This document shows, in pieces, positions 17,458 through 26,183 of a stretch of DNA of 64,000 nucleotides. Origin of the DNA: Arthrobacter sp. NtRootA1 (GTDB taxonomy: Bacteria; Actinomycetota; Actinomycetes; Actinomycetales; Micrococcaceae); NCBI RefSeq assembly GCF_019976975.1, contig NZ_AP024630.1, forward strand, positions 2,170,001 to 2,234,000, given 5' to 3'. The notes beneath the pieces are model-generated. The model ran no database searches, was not told the DNA's origin, and was given only the letters and a program-made list of their open reading frames with translations. Position numbers and translations under genes: made by a program. Position 1 is the stretch's first letter. The number at the start of each line of letters is the position of its first letter.

Positions 17458-18810
17458 TTACTTGACGGTGAAGCCTTGGTCCTTGGCGTAGGAGACGAGC
17501 GTTTCCTGCCATTTGTCCAGGGCGGTGTTCAGGTCGCCCTTGGCGCCGATGGCCGTGCCGACAATTTCATTGAACTGCGAGTAGGCGTATTCGGTGAAGG
17601 GAAGCCATTGGAAGTCGGTGTCTACGGTGTTTGAGATCTGCCCGAACAGCTTGTTGACCTGCTGGCCGCCGAAGAACGCGACCTTCTGGTCAGTGTAGGA
17701 GGAGTCTTCCAGCACGCTCTTGGCGGCGGGGAACAGGAACTGCTTGGTTGCGAACATCTTGGTGGATTCTTCATCGTGGTTGATGAACTTGGCCAGTTCG
17801 GCTGCGGCGATCGGGTTCTTTGTGGTCTTCAGCACGGCGTCAGAGGAGCCTCCCCAGTTTCCGGAGACCTGCTCACCTGCGCTCCACTGCGGCAGCGGGG
17901 CTGCGGCCCATTTTCCGGCGGTGTTTTCAACCGTGCCTTGGAGGAAGATCGGCGCCCAGGCTGCGGTCAGCCAGCCGGCGTACTTATCACTGGCCAAACC
18001 TTGGTAGTACTGGTCGTTGAAATCTGCGTCCACCGAGATGAGGTCCTTCTGGATCAGGTCCTGCCAGTAGGCGAGCACCTTTTTGGCCTCGGCGCTGTTG
18101 ACGTTGATGCCGACCGTTTTGTCACCGTCATAGCTGAACGGCTTGACGCCCGCCTGCCACAAGAGCCCGATCACCTGAGCGGGGTCGTTGGTGGGCAGGT
18201 TCGAGATGTAGGAGCCGGTCTTTTCTTTCACGGCCTTCGCGTCGGCCGCGTACTCTTCGTAGGTTGCCGGTGCTTTGGTGATGCCCGCCTTTTCAAGGAT
18301 GTCGGTCCGGTAGAGGTTGCCCATCGGTCCCACATCCTGGGGGACGGCCCACACGCCCTTGTCGTTCGAGACTTGCTTCCAGGCCCAATCCACGTAGTCA
18401 CCGGATATGTCGTCTGCCCCGTACGGGCGGAGATTCAGCAGGGAGTTCGTGAGGTTGAATGAGGGAATGTACTGGTATTCAAGCTGGATCACGTCAGGGG
18501 CACCGTCGCCGGACTGCAGGGCGGTGCGAACCTTTTGGTAGTGCTCCCCGCCCTGTCCGACGTTCTCGACTGTGACGTCGATTTGGGGGTACTTTTTCTC
18601 AAACAGGGCTACTTCATTCTGGACGTCCGGAAGCCAGGTCCAGAACGTGAGCTTTGTCGGGGTGCTCATGGCCTTGTCGAAGTCCTCCTGCGACATGGCC
18701 GTGGCTGACTGTGCGGGGGATGTGCCGGCTGGGGAGCAGCCGGTGATCATGAATCCGGTGATACCGGCCAGCACGGCCATGGCCGCCGCTGTTTTTGACG
18801 CCTTCTTCAT
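17458..18810 (-). CDS. Extracellular solute-binding lipoprotein (second importer)
   Basis: Binding protein of 450 residues for the importer encoded downstream. The N-terminus is a Sec-type lipoprotein signal: MKKASK, a hydrophobic core and lipobox ITGC (Cys about residue 24), followed by a Ser/Thr/Ala linker. The mature part starts with LTFWTWLPDVQNEV, typical of family 1 sugar-binding proteins. The frame is open to 18885, but the earlier codons lie partly in the GH42 coding end and lack signal character, so ATG 18810 is used. A gap of 44 bases separates it from the GH42 gene. Confidence 0.92.
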   Translation of the reverse strand: MKKASKTAAAMAVLAGITGFMITGCSPAGTSPAQSATAMSQEDFDKAMSTPTKLTFWTWLPDVQNEVALFEKKYPQIDVTVENVGQGGEHYQKVRTALQSGDGAPDVIQLEYQYIPSFNLTNSLLNLRPYGADDISGDYVDWAWKQVSNDKGVWAVPQDVGPMGNLYRTDILEKAGITKAPATYEEYAADAKAVKEKTGSYISNLPTNDPAQVIGLLWQAGVKPFSYDGDKTVGINVNSAEAKKVLAYWQDLIQKDLISVDADFNDQYYQGLASDKYAGWLTAAWAPIFLQGTVENTAGKWAAAPLPQWSAGEQVSGNWGGSSDAVLKTTKNPIAAAELAKFINHDEESTKMFATKQFLFPAAKSVLEDSSYTDQKVAFFGGQQVNKLFGQISNTVDTDFQWLPFTEYAYSQFNEIVGTAIGAKGDLNTALDKWQETLVSYAKDQGFTVK

Positions 18811-18854
18811 CGTGGCTCTTTCTTTGGTTGTTGGTGGATCAATGATCCGGATAC

Positions 18855-20960
18855 TCACCGGCTGACGAACGTGCTGGTGCCCCACGCGTCAAGTGAGAGA
18901 ATTGTGCCCGCCTCGTGGCTGATGCCCGAGACAGGATCGAAGACGGGCAGGGCCAAGGTGATCTCCTGCTTGTCCCATCCCCAGTTGAAAACGAACCATG
19001 CACGGCTCCCTCCGGCCACCGTGCCGGAGGACACATACAAGGGCAGCTTGACCTCCCCGGCAAGTTCAGTGGCGACGGGAGTCGGTGCCGCCCAGGCAAA
19101 GATTCCCCGTGCCAGTCCCGGAGAAGGAACGCAGCCGACCATAGTGACCCGGCCACTGCCCTGGGACATCGTGGTGACGGCCGGGAAATCGCCGAACCTC
19201 GGATGGTCGTATTGGGCGAGGACGCTCGCGCCTTCGGATCTCAACCCGTCAATCCAGGCCTCCGCCGAAGCCGATTCGTCCAGGACCAGCCCGTTGGGGC
19301 TGGGGACAACGCGGACAGCACCGTCCAGGTTCGAGTACTCCTCGTACCAGACCCCTGCGAGGTCGTTGAGCTTATCCGGTGCTACTGCGACCCGCGCCCG
19401 GGCTTCTTCGTCGGCGTAGCCGGTGCGTGGTCCGATGATGAGGTGCCCGCCTTCTTTGACGTAGTCGCGCAGTAGGTTCAGGTCCTCGTCGGTGGTGATA
19501 TAGATGCCGGCGGCAACAAGAATCGGAAACTTGCGGGCAAGCTCCGAAGCGCCGATGGCATGGGATTGACTGATGTGGAGGATGCGGACCTGGCCCCCGG
19601 CGCCAATTACGCCACGGTGAAAAGCGTCCACGATGCGTTCGTAGGATTCCTCATCAGGGGCACCGTTACGGTGAAGGGGCGGCATGTACTGCATCGCGTA
19701 GCGGCTGGGGTTCGACCACAGGATCGCTACGTCGGCGTCTGGTTCGTAGCCGTCGAGTGCCAGCCCGATTTGCTTGAGTTCGGCGCCGATTTCCGCCACT
19801 TCGGTGTAGACCCTGCCTGGCTTGAGGCTGTGGGGCAGTAGCCCGCCCCAGTACGTTTCGGTGCCGTAGGGGAGTGTGTGCCAGTGCCAGTATTCGACCA
19901 TGGCGGCGCCCCGGGAAATAAGTGCGAAGGCAGACTGTTTCAGTTGCCCCGGGTAGGACGGAAAGTTCTGGTCTGCCGTGCCGATGGACTGGGCGTTGGT
20001 TTCCGTCACGAGGTACCGGGCTTGCTTGGATGAATACATCCGGTCCGCTTGGCGGAACAGCCCCGCGACGCCCGTCGTGGTCCAGTAATTCGGCTGCGCA
20101 AGCTGCTCGTGCGCGTCCAAGTGGTCCTGCATGCCGTAGTACGGGTTGCCGGCCCCGATGTTGAGATTGGAGAACAACTGCTCGTCATCCAGCGCCCGGC
20201 GCGGGTACTGAAGACAAGTGGTGACAAACTGTCCGGGGAGGGCATATTCGCGGACCAGCCCTGCCTGCCAGGAAATGAAATTGGTGGTCAGCTCCGCCTG
20301 GAACCGCCGCCACGCCAGGTCGTACTGCGGGAAAGTGTTTCCGTCCGGCCGCCACAACTCTGACCAATCACCGATCCGGTGGGACCAGTACGTCAAACCC
20401 CATTCCCGGTTGAGGGTCTCGACGTCCTGGTACCGTGCCTTCAACCATCGTAGGAAGCGCACGAAAACACCGTGGTTGTGGAAAATCTCCAGTCCAGGTT
20501 CGTTGTCTACCTGGAAACCTACGACTGCTGGATGGCCAGCGTAGCGACCCAGTACGGCACGGATGACACGCTCAGCATGGAACAAGAAGCCGGGATGAGT
20601 GTAGTCAACCTCCTGCCGGGCGCCCCACGCTATGGGCTCTCCGGAGCGGCGCTCCGCCGCGATTTCAGGGTGTGCCTCCTGCAGCCAAGGCGGAACCGCG
20701 TAGGTCGGGGTCCCAAGGACGACCTTGATGCCGCGCTCTTGGGCGGCATCAAGGACCGGAGCCAACCACTCAAGATCGAATTCGCCGTCACGGGGTTCCC
20801 ACGTTGACCACACCGATTCCCCTACACGGATGACATTAATCCCTGCGTCGTGCATCAAATCGAGGTCTTGGTGCAATCGATCCGTGCGGTGGTACTCAGG
20901 GTAATAGGCAACACCGAACAGCAGTCCGGACGGTTCGTAAACTGAAGGGCGAAGGTTCAT
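18855..20960 (-). CDS. Beta-galactosidase, GH42
   Basis: Cytoplasmic beta-galactosidase of 701 residues, the usual GH42 size. It starts with the TIM barrel (GVAYYPEYH, RVGESVWSTWEP). The acid/base Glu154 lies in VDNEPG and the nucleophile Glu320 in LVTETNAQS. The trimerisation and C-terminal beta domains follow. The frame is open from 21137, but ATG 20960 precedes the first conserved segment. As first gene of the importer operon it hydrolyses the imported galactoside. Three LacI-type operators lie 58-138 bases upstream in the region shared with the divergent lacI, which implies induction by its own substrate pathway. Confidence 0.95.
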   Translation of the reverse strand: MNLRPSVYEPSGLLFGVAYYPEYHRTDRLHQDLDLMHDAGINVIRVGESVWSTWEPRDGEFDLEWLAPVLDAAQERGIKVVLGTPTYAVPPWLQEAHPEIAAERRSGEPIAWGARQEVDYTHPGFLFHAERVIRAVLGRYAGHPAVVGFQVDNEPGLEIFHNHGVFVRFLRWLKARYQDVETLNREWGLTYWSHRIGDWSELWRPDGNTFPQYDLAWRRFQAELTTNFISWQAGLVREYALPGQFVTTCLQYPRRALDDEQLFSNLNIGAGNPYYGMQDHLDAHEQLAQPNYWTTTGVAGLFRQADRMYSSKQARYLVTETNAQSIGTADQNFPSYPGQLKQSAFALISRGAAMVEYWHWHTLPYGTETYWGGLLPHSLKPGRVYTEVAEIGAELKQIGLALDGYEPDADVAILWSNPSRYAMQYMPPLHRNGAPDEESYERIVDAFHRGVIGAGGQVRILHISQSHAIGASELARKFPILVAAGIYITTDEDLNLLRDYVKEGGHLIIGPRTGYADEEARARVAVAPDKLNDLAGVWYEEYSNLDGAVRVVPSPNGLVLDESASAEAWIDGLRSEGASVLAQYDHPRFGDFPAVTTMSQGSGRVTMVGCVPSPGLARGIFAWAAPTPVATELAGEVKLPLYVSSGTVAGGSRAWFVFNWGWDKQEITLALPVFDPVSGISHEAGTILSLDAWGTSTFVSR

Positions 20961-21017
20961 TGAGACGTGTACTCCGTTGTCGTGCTCGAAAGGTATGTGA
21001 GGTACGTTACGGGAGGA

Positions 21018-21098
21018 TGTTACCGGAAACAAGGCTATTTGGAATTTTCTGTTACCGGAAACAAACATCGCGCTTCCGCGGCGATGTTGCCGGTAAAG
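21018..21098. promoter_or_regulatory. Three LacI-type operators in the divergent GH42/lacI promoter region
   Basis: Two identical boxes TGTTACCGGAAACA at 21018-21031 and 21050-21063 are 32 bases apart, about three helical turns, so they face the same side of DNA. A third variant, TGTTGCCGGTAAAG, lies at 21085-21098. They match the two boxes before the paralogous lacI at 12912. Helical phasing and multiplicity suggest cooperative binding or looping by the adjacent LacI paralogue over both promoters. Confidence 0.82.
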
Positions 21099-21166
21099 TA
21101 GTTTCAGTACGCACGAGACCGAACGTCTCGGCACCAAGGCCCGGAAGGGCGGATCAGGGGGCCCGT

Positions 21167-22264
21167 ATGGAACTGGAAGTGCCTAAAGGCATGAATCAAG
21201 CTGGATCCGAAGACCCAACTGACCGTTCTGATGTCGACCCTACGAAGACCCCGACGATCTACGACGTGGCGAGGCTGGCTGGGGTCTCCCACCAGACGGT
21301 CAGCCGCTTCCTGCGGGGGTACCAAGGAATCCGACCCGAAACACGGGAAAGGGTCCTAAAGGCCCTCCATGAAGTGGACTACCGGCCGAACCTTGCTGCA
21401 CGCTCCTTGACGACCGGCAGATCCCACCGCATCGGTGCCCTGACCCATGAAATTGACCAAGTGGGTCCCAGCAAGATCGCCCAGGGTGCCAGCATTGCCG
21501 CTCGCGAGGCGGGCTACCTGTTGGACATCGTCACGCTGGACATGAGCAACCGGGACGCCATCAACCAGGCCCTGGAGCTGATCATGCAGCATGATCTCGC
21601 CGGCGTCCTGGCGCTGTCATCAACCGATGAAATGACGCAAGCTTTCGAAGCGGCGGACTTCCGTGTACCCGCGTACATAGCTGCCGAGGAAGATGACGCC
21701 CGTGGTGGGCATCCATCCGAGATCACGTCCGTGGGACTGCCTGCCCTGTTGAGCCACCTCGCAGGCCTGGGACATCTGCGGCTGCTGCATATAGCCGGGC
21801 CCACTGCGTGGTCAGCCGCGCGGAACCGCGTCCGGGCTTATGAGCGCGCTGTGGCAAAGCACGGACTGGGCTCCCATGGCGTTTTGTATGGCGACTGGTC
21901 GGCCAAATCCGGGTACGACGCCATCATGAGCCTCAAAGGGCCCCTTCCTGTCACCGCTGTGGTCGCCGCAAATGACCAGATGGCTCTGGGTGCGATGCTT
22001 GCGCTGACTGAACGCGGCTACCGCATTCCCGAGGACGTCAGCGTGACCGGCATTGACGACATCCCCGAAGCGGCCTACTTCGCGCCGCCGTTGACCACAC
22101 TCCGGGTTGACTTTGCCACCCAAGGCCGCAACGCTGTCGAACAGCTCCTTGCCCAGATCGAGCACCTCGTACTTCCTCCCAGACCAGCCCTGCCATCCCG
22201 CCTCGTCGCCCGGAAATCAACGGGCCCGGTAGGGCGGAACTTATCCGACTTGTCCGGGCAGTAA
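21167..22264 (+). CDS. LacI-family transcriptional regulator (paralogue 2)
   Basis: Repressor of 365 residues with helix-turn-helix (TIYDVARLAGVSHQTVSRFL), hinge (RPNLAARSLTTGRSHRIG) and sugar-binding domain. It is a close duplicate of the protein at 12912-13958, with a slightly longer N-terminal leader. ATG 21167 is chosen by alignment with that paralogue; the open frame extends to 20960. Because the recognition helix is identical in both (SHQTVSRFL), cross-regulation of the two operons through the same operator is likely. It is divergent from the GH42 operon. Confidence 0.92.
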   Translation: MELEVPKGMNQAGSEDPTDRSDVDPTKTPTIYDVARLAGVSHQTVSRFLRGYQGIRPETRERVLKALHEVDYRPNLAARSLTTGRSHRIGALTHEIDQVGPSKIAQGASIAAREAGYLLDIVTLDMSNRDAINQALELIMQHDLAGVLALSSTDEMTQAFEAADFRVPAYIAAEEDDARGGHPSEITSVGLPALLSHLAGLGHLRLLHIAGPTAWSAARNRVRAYERAVAKHGLGSHGVLYGDWSAKSGYDAIMSLKGPLPVTAVVAANDQMALGAMLALTERGYRIPEDVSVTGIDDIPEAAYFAPPLTTLRVDFATQGRNAVEQLLAQIEHLVLPPRPALPSRLVARKSTGPVGRNLSDLSGQ

Positions 22265-22365
22265 AACTAAAAACCCGCTGGCAGGCGCCTCAGCACCGCA
22301 GGCTCTCCCACACCGCCGCCCCGCTCGCTACATGCGCAGCGGAAAACTGAACAAGGAGCATGGAC

Positions 22366-22968
22366 ATGACCCTCGAAGCAGCAGGGCTCCCACCCCTGAC
22401 CTGGACGAGCGTCGAAGGTCAAGCGGAGTACGAGCCCACATCTGCGACGCTGACCCTGACAGCTGCGCCGGGAGTCGATTGGAGTAACGATTCCCTCGGC
22501 GGGCAGCAGCAACATCGGGCCTCGGCACTTGGCTTCACCGCGCCAACATCTTTTTCGCTGTCCGCCAGGGTCAGAGTGGAGGCACCCCGGACGACGTTCG
22601 ACGCCGGGGCGCTGAGCCTGTGGGTGGATCAAGACCACTGGGCCAAGCTCTGTTTCGAGCATTCTCCCCAGGGCGAGGCGATGGTGGTCAGCGTTGTAAC
22701 AAACAACTATTCCGACGACGGCAACTCGACTGTTGTCGCAGAGCCATGGGTCCACCTCCGCGTGAGCCGGATAGGGCCAGCCTGGGCCTTCCATTACTCC
22801 GCCGACGGCAAGATGTGGAGCTTCGTCCGCTTGTTCAGGTTGGGCACGCCAAACCACGTCCATGTCGGGTTCCTGTCACAAGCACCACTGGGCGGGAGTT
22901 GTGTGGCGACGTTCGACATGATCCACCTGACGAGGCAACCACCCTCCAACCTGCGGGACGGTAGCTAG
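22366..22968 (+). CDS. DUF1349-family concanavalin-like protein
   Basis: A 200-residue beta-sandwich protein recognisable as DUF1349 by the pattern APGVDW, FDAGALSLWVDQDHWAKLCFE and the terminal VGFLSQAP segment. No signal peptide is seen. Relatives are often standalone partners of glycoside hydrolases or regulators, with a presumed carbohydrate-binding role, but the function is not established. Of two in-frame ATGs (22360, 22366), the second has the better distance to AAGGAG. It follows lacI paralogue 2 by about 100 bases on the same strand. Confidence 0.85.
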   Translation: MTLEAAGLPPLTWTSVEGQAEYEPTSATLTLTAAPGVDWSNDSLGGQQQHRASALGFTAPTSFSLSARVRVEAPRTTFDAGALSLWVDQDHWAKLCFEHSPQGEAMVVSVVTNNYSDDGNSTVVAEPWVHLRVSRIGPAWAFHYSADGKMWSFVRLFRLGTPNHVHVGFLSQAPLGGSCVATFDMIHLTRQPPSNLRDGS

Positions 22969-23004
22969 CGTCGCGGCCGGGATAGCGAGGACTTGTCCAC
23001 ATTC

Positions 23005-23146
23005 GAGTAGGCGAGGCACTGTTTCAGTGACTCACCTAGCCCGTGGCTCAGTTTATTCGTTGATGATTTTCACATCCATAGCGCTTCTACCTGATGGCCC
23101 ATTTCTGGTTGGTCTGGTTATGGCAGCTCCAGATAATTACACGTAA
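23005..23146 (-). pseudogene. Remnant of a second ricin-lectin gene 3' end and its terminator
   Basis: The minus strand at 23087-23146 reads IIWSCHNQTNQKWAIR then TAG. The intact lectin gene at 10357 ends VVIWNCNGQTNQKWTIR then TAG, with the same bases following the stop. Beyond it, 23005-23035 resembles the terminator hairpin at 10278-10306, with stem mismatches. No further lectin coding sequence is recognisable upstream. It is the decayed tail of a duplicated gene. Confidence 0.8.
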
Positions 23147-23471
23147 GCGCGTCCGGAACTGGCTTGTGTTGGATTTACCTGTCCGGCTGCCCCCGGCTTC
23201 CTCGCTGCAGCTTGGCTCGGACGAACTGCAAATGACAATGCGCTCGGCATGCCGATCGCTATCTGAAGCAGGCAAGCATTGGCCTACAGCTGACGTGGAA
23301 AAACGTAGAAAGATCCTTCAGGACGAGTTAACGCAGCAGCTTCCACTCCCGTGCTCTGAATGCCGATAATTATCGTTTCGTCAGTTAGTCGATAGCGATC
23401 GCCTTAGGCTACTCGGATCTATCCTCATCGACTCTCGCGTTGGTTAGGCCCACGATCACTTCGATTAGAGC
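23147..23471. other. Gene-less stretch before the IS256 element
   Basis: About 325 bases between the lectin remnant and the left inverted repeat of the IS element. Open frames here are short, lack ribosome-binding sites and resemble nothing I recognise. It probably contains decayed sequence. Confidence 0.5.
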
Positions 23472-24851
23472 GGGACTGTCCGATAAACGGTGTGTGGGCT
23501 CCGGCGGTTTTCATTGTTTGATGCTTCTTTCGAACCGTCCGGCGAACGTTATGGCGAACGCGTTGAGCGCGGGCTTCCACCTCATGGTCCAGCGTGCTCT
23601 TCCGCCGCCCGTTGGATCAAGGGATCTGGTGACCAGATACAGGCATTTCAGGGCAGCATTCTCGTTCGGAAAGTGACCTCGGGCCCTCACGGCCCTGCGG
23701 TAGCGGGCGTTGATCGATTCGATCGCGTTCGTCGTGCAGATAACCCTCCGGATCTCGACGTCGTATTCCAGGAACGGCACGAACTCCGCCCAGGAGCACT
23801 CCCAAAGCCGCACGATTGCCGGATACCGTTGTCCCCACTCTGCCGTGAATTCAGCGAACCGGTCTTTGGCTGCCTGCTCGGACGGGGCGGTGTACACGGG
23901 TTTGAGTGCCTTCACGATGCCGTCGCGGTGTTGGCGGCCGGCATAGCGGAAGCTTTTTCGGATCAGGTGAACGATGCATTGCTGCACGATCGTGCGTTCC
24001 CATGTGGTCGTGATCGCTTCCGGCAAGGCCCTTGAGCCCGTCGCAGACAGCGATCAACACATCTTCCACACCCCGGTTCTTCAACTCGGAGAAGAACTGC
24101 AGCCAAAACCGGGCACCCTCGCCACTGTCACCGGCCCAGATACCCAGGATGTCCCGTTCCCCGTTCGCGGTTACTCCCATGACGACATAGAACGGGGTAT
24201 TGCGTACCTGCCCGTCACGGACCTTGACCACGATCGCGTCAACGAAGAGCACCGGATAAACCGGATCCAGCGGCCGGGAGGACCATTCGGCCAGTTCGGC
24301 TGCGACTTTCTCCGTGATGCGGCTGATGGTGTCTTTAGAAACTCTGGCCCCTAAACCTCCTCGAAATGCGCGGCGATTTCCCCGGTAGTCAGCCCACGTG
24401 CCGAGAGCGAGAGCACGACCTCGTCGATCCCGTCCAAAAGCCGTCTCCGTTTCGGCACGATCATCGGCTCAAATGACCTGTCCCGGTCCCGGGGCACCTC
24501 AATCTCAACCGGGCCGATCTCGGTCAGCACGGTTTTTGATCTCGTGCCGTTACGCATGTTCGCGGCGACCGGTTTCTGGCCATGCTCATGCCCGAGGTGC
24601 TCGGTCAGTTCCGCGTCCAGTGCCGCTTCCAGGACGTTCTTCGTGAGCTGGTTCAGTAGTCCGCCAGGGCCCACCAGGCTCACGCCCTGTTCCTTGGCCT
24701 GCGCGAGCAACCGCTCCGCAAGCTCCTTCTGGTCAATGATTTCTCCCGTCACAGGATCGATCATCATCCCTGTCATCTCGGTCGCGGATTCTGACACGGC
24801 CGTCTCCTTCGGATCAGGCCGAACCCCACACACCGTTATTCAGACAGTCCC
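23472..24851 (-). mobile_element. IS256-family insertion sequence (inactive)
   Basis: A 1380-base element bounded by imperfect 27-base inverted repeats: left 23472-23498 begins GGGACTGTCCGATAAACGG, and right 24825-24851 begins (minus strand) GGGACTGTCTGAATAACGG; both end in TGTGTGGG. A single Mutator-type transposase frame fills it on the minus strand. I could not find the 8-base target duplication expected for IS256 elements, so the ends may be off by a few bases or the flanks rearranged. Confidence 0.88.
23511..24833 (-). pseudogene. IS256-family (Mutator) transposase with two compensating frameshifts
   Basis: The reading runs in three pieces. 24833-24351 covers the N-terminal part (LLNQLTKNVLEAALDAELTE, TGEIAAHFEEV, stop). 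The middle is in a different frame (LFVDAIVVKVRDGQVRN to VCDGLKGL). The C-terminal part from about 24026 returns to the first frame (PEAITTTWERTIVQQCIVHL to FERSIKQ). One base appears lost near 24351 (EVYGARVSKD becomes EV-stop) and one gained near 24027. The two catalytic Asp of the DDE site (LFVDAI, VCDGLK) are still readable. All domains are present, so the inactivation is recent or, less likely, a sequencing artefact. Confidence 0.88.
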
Positions 24852-25293
24852 GTTTCTGCTGGCGAAACCGGCGTCGTTTGCCGGAACAGCTTCGCCGTGG
24901 CGTTTCGGCGTTCGAGGATGTCATGGCAACCAAGATCGGGCAGCTCAAGCCAGGTTAGGCGTGCGATGTTTTCTGCTTGTTGTACATGAGGAAGCAGATC
25001 GCAGCAGCGCGATCAAGGGCATTTCCAGAACCCTAGTAGTGACTGGTGAGTTGGTCAGAGAGACGTCCAGGCCGACGTCGGTGAAAGAGCGGTCGTTGGA
25101 GTTATCGGATTAAGTCATGTCGGGAGTGTTTGAGCGAACCATAGAAGTGTGAAAGGAGGTGGCACTATGGAGGATTCTTGCCCCCGTCCGGCCCTTGAAA
25201 TTCCACTACATCTAGCCCTCGATTCGGGGCGGCTACCCGTCCGCTGCGCCGTCTGGGACGTCCTGCGTGGCACTGGTTCCATGGAAAAAGAGG
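24852..25293. other. Gene-less stretch between the IS element and the island repeat
   Basis: About 440 bases without a recognisable gene. The one notable signal is a strong Shine-Dalgarno-like AAAGGAGGTG at 25151-25160 before ATG 25167, opening an 88-codon frame that runs through the dyad and the tRNA-Leu fragment. It has no recognisable protein character and I do not call it a gene. Confidence 0.5.
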
Positions 25294-25312
25294 GTGTGCA
25301 CAATGTGCACAC
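25294..25312. promoter_or_regulatory. Perfect 19-base dyad GTGTGCACAATGTGCACAC
   Basis: A perfect palindrome around a single central base at the start of the left island repeat. A near-identical dyad (GTGTGCACGTTGTGCACAC) lies at 25777-25795 in the same repeat, and half of it survives in the right repeat near 37,770. Such symmetry suggests a protein-binding site, possibly for a recombinase or repressor of the lost integration module. Confidence 0.55.
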
Positions 25313-25404
25313 CTTTCGCCTCGGATTGCCTCGTACAAGCGCCGGGCTGGCCCGGATTCCGCAGGTTTCCGCGACTTCCCAGCAATATCAAGGCCGGGAA
25401 TCGC

Positions 25405-25426
25405 GTTCGAGTCCCACCTCGGGCAC
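25405..25426 (+). other. 3'-terminal fragment of a tRNA-Leu gene (left att-like core)
   Basis: Twenty-two bases beginning GTTCGAGTCCCACC and ending CTCGGGCAC match the T-loop, T-stem and acceptor strand of actinobacterial tRNA-Leu. The 5' part of a tRNA (acceptor GCCCGAG, D-arm, anticodon) is absent upstream, so this is not a functional gene. tRNA 3' ends are common integrase attachment sites. Confidence 0.7.
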
Positions 25427-25433
25427 GGCATAA

Positions 25434-25454
25434 CCCCTCGTCAGAGGGGTTTTT
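25434..25454 (+). terminator. Intrinsic terminator after the left tRNA-Leu fragment
   Basis: Stem CCCCTC/GAGGGG with a four-base loop, followed by five T. An identical copy is at 37416-37436. This is the natural terminator of the ancestral tRNA gene, carried along with the att segment. Confidence 0.8.
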
Positions 25455-25776
25455 GCTTTTAACTGTTGACAAACGTTGACAAGTCCCGCTGACTTGTTGT
25501 TCCGGCTGGTGCCTGGCCGCCGGAATCGGCCTGTTCAGTTTGGATGTGGGAGCGGGGTTGGCGTCCTGGCTGGTGGGCGCTCCGCTGGCTCTATGCTGCG
25601 GTCATTCGAGTTCCTTCTTTCGGTTCTGTCCGGTAGGTCTGGGGCGGCCTACACCTGTTCATGGGCTAGGGGATTAGGTACGACATGACTTCCGCAGATT
25701 TCCATCTCGTCGGTTTCAGCCATGAGATTTCCGGCATAGCACGGCGCCGAATACTTGCTTTGTCGGGCCAAGAGAG

Positions 25777-25795
25777 GTGTGCACGTTGTGCACAC
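25777..25795. promoter_or_regulatory. Second 19-base dyad GTGTGCACGTTGTGCACAC
   Basis: Matches the dyad at 25294-25312 except at two central bases and is followed by TTAAGTCTG, a sequence also seen after the half-site near 37,780 in the right repeat. The role is unknown; likely the same binding protein as the first dyad. Confidence 0.5.
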
Positions 25796-26183
25796 TTAAG
25801 TCTGTTTTGTTTCTGACCACGGTCTGCTCTCTTTCTTGCCTTCATGTGTTCATTTCGCCCGCCGGATTCGGCGACATGACAAGGCAAGCACCCATGGTGC
25901 TGTCCCGGCGCTTCGTCTCGTTCTTGGTGAGCAGCTGCATTCCAGCGACGAGGGTGACGGGGCTGTGCTGTCTCGAGACCGTCGGGCTGTCAGGTTTGGG
26001 TGTGGTTCAACGTGACGGGATTGGCATCTTTCGCATAGGGATCACGGCGGGCCCTTGGCTCAATCCCATCAGGGTAGCGGGCGCGGCGCTATGTCGGGCC
26101 CAACCGAAAGACTAGTCACGCCACAACGCAAGGACTGCCGCTGAGATGCCATCGTTCCCAACGGGTCTCGGGCGCCTCTCACG

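Larger units (their letters stand above)
25303..25970. repeat. Left ~660-bp direct repeat of the island (attL-like)
   Basis: Aligns by eye with 37288-37955 in the same orientation. It includes a tRNA-Leu 3' end, a following terminator, the segments GGTGCCTGGCCGC and GCTGGTGGGCGCTCCGC, and further blocks with intervening divergence. There is no convincing gene within it. The 50 bases from 25409 match those from 37391 with one mismatch; other parts are much more diverged. The boundaries are approximate. Confidence 0.8.

Noticed and set aside
23094-23369. 91-codon plus-strand frame
   Set aside because: It starts inside the antisense of the lectin remnant, has no ribosome-binding site and no recognisable motif.
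25405-25426. Possible complete tRNA gene
   Set aside because: Only the T-arm and acceptor 3' strand are present; no matching 5' acceptor strand, D-arm or anticodon arm can be folded upstream.
25167-25433. 88-codon frame with a strong AAAGGAGGTG site
   Set aside because: It runs through the dyad and the tRNA-Leu fragment and ends in the terminator region; composition is not protein-like. It could be a relic leader, but I do not call it a gene.
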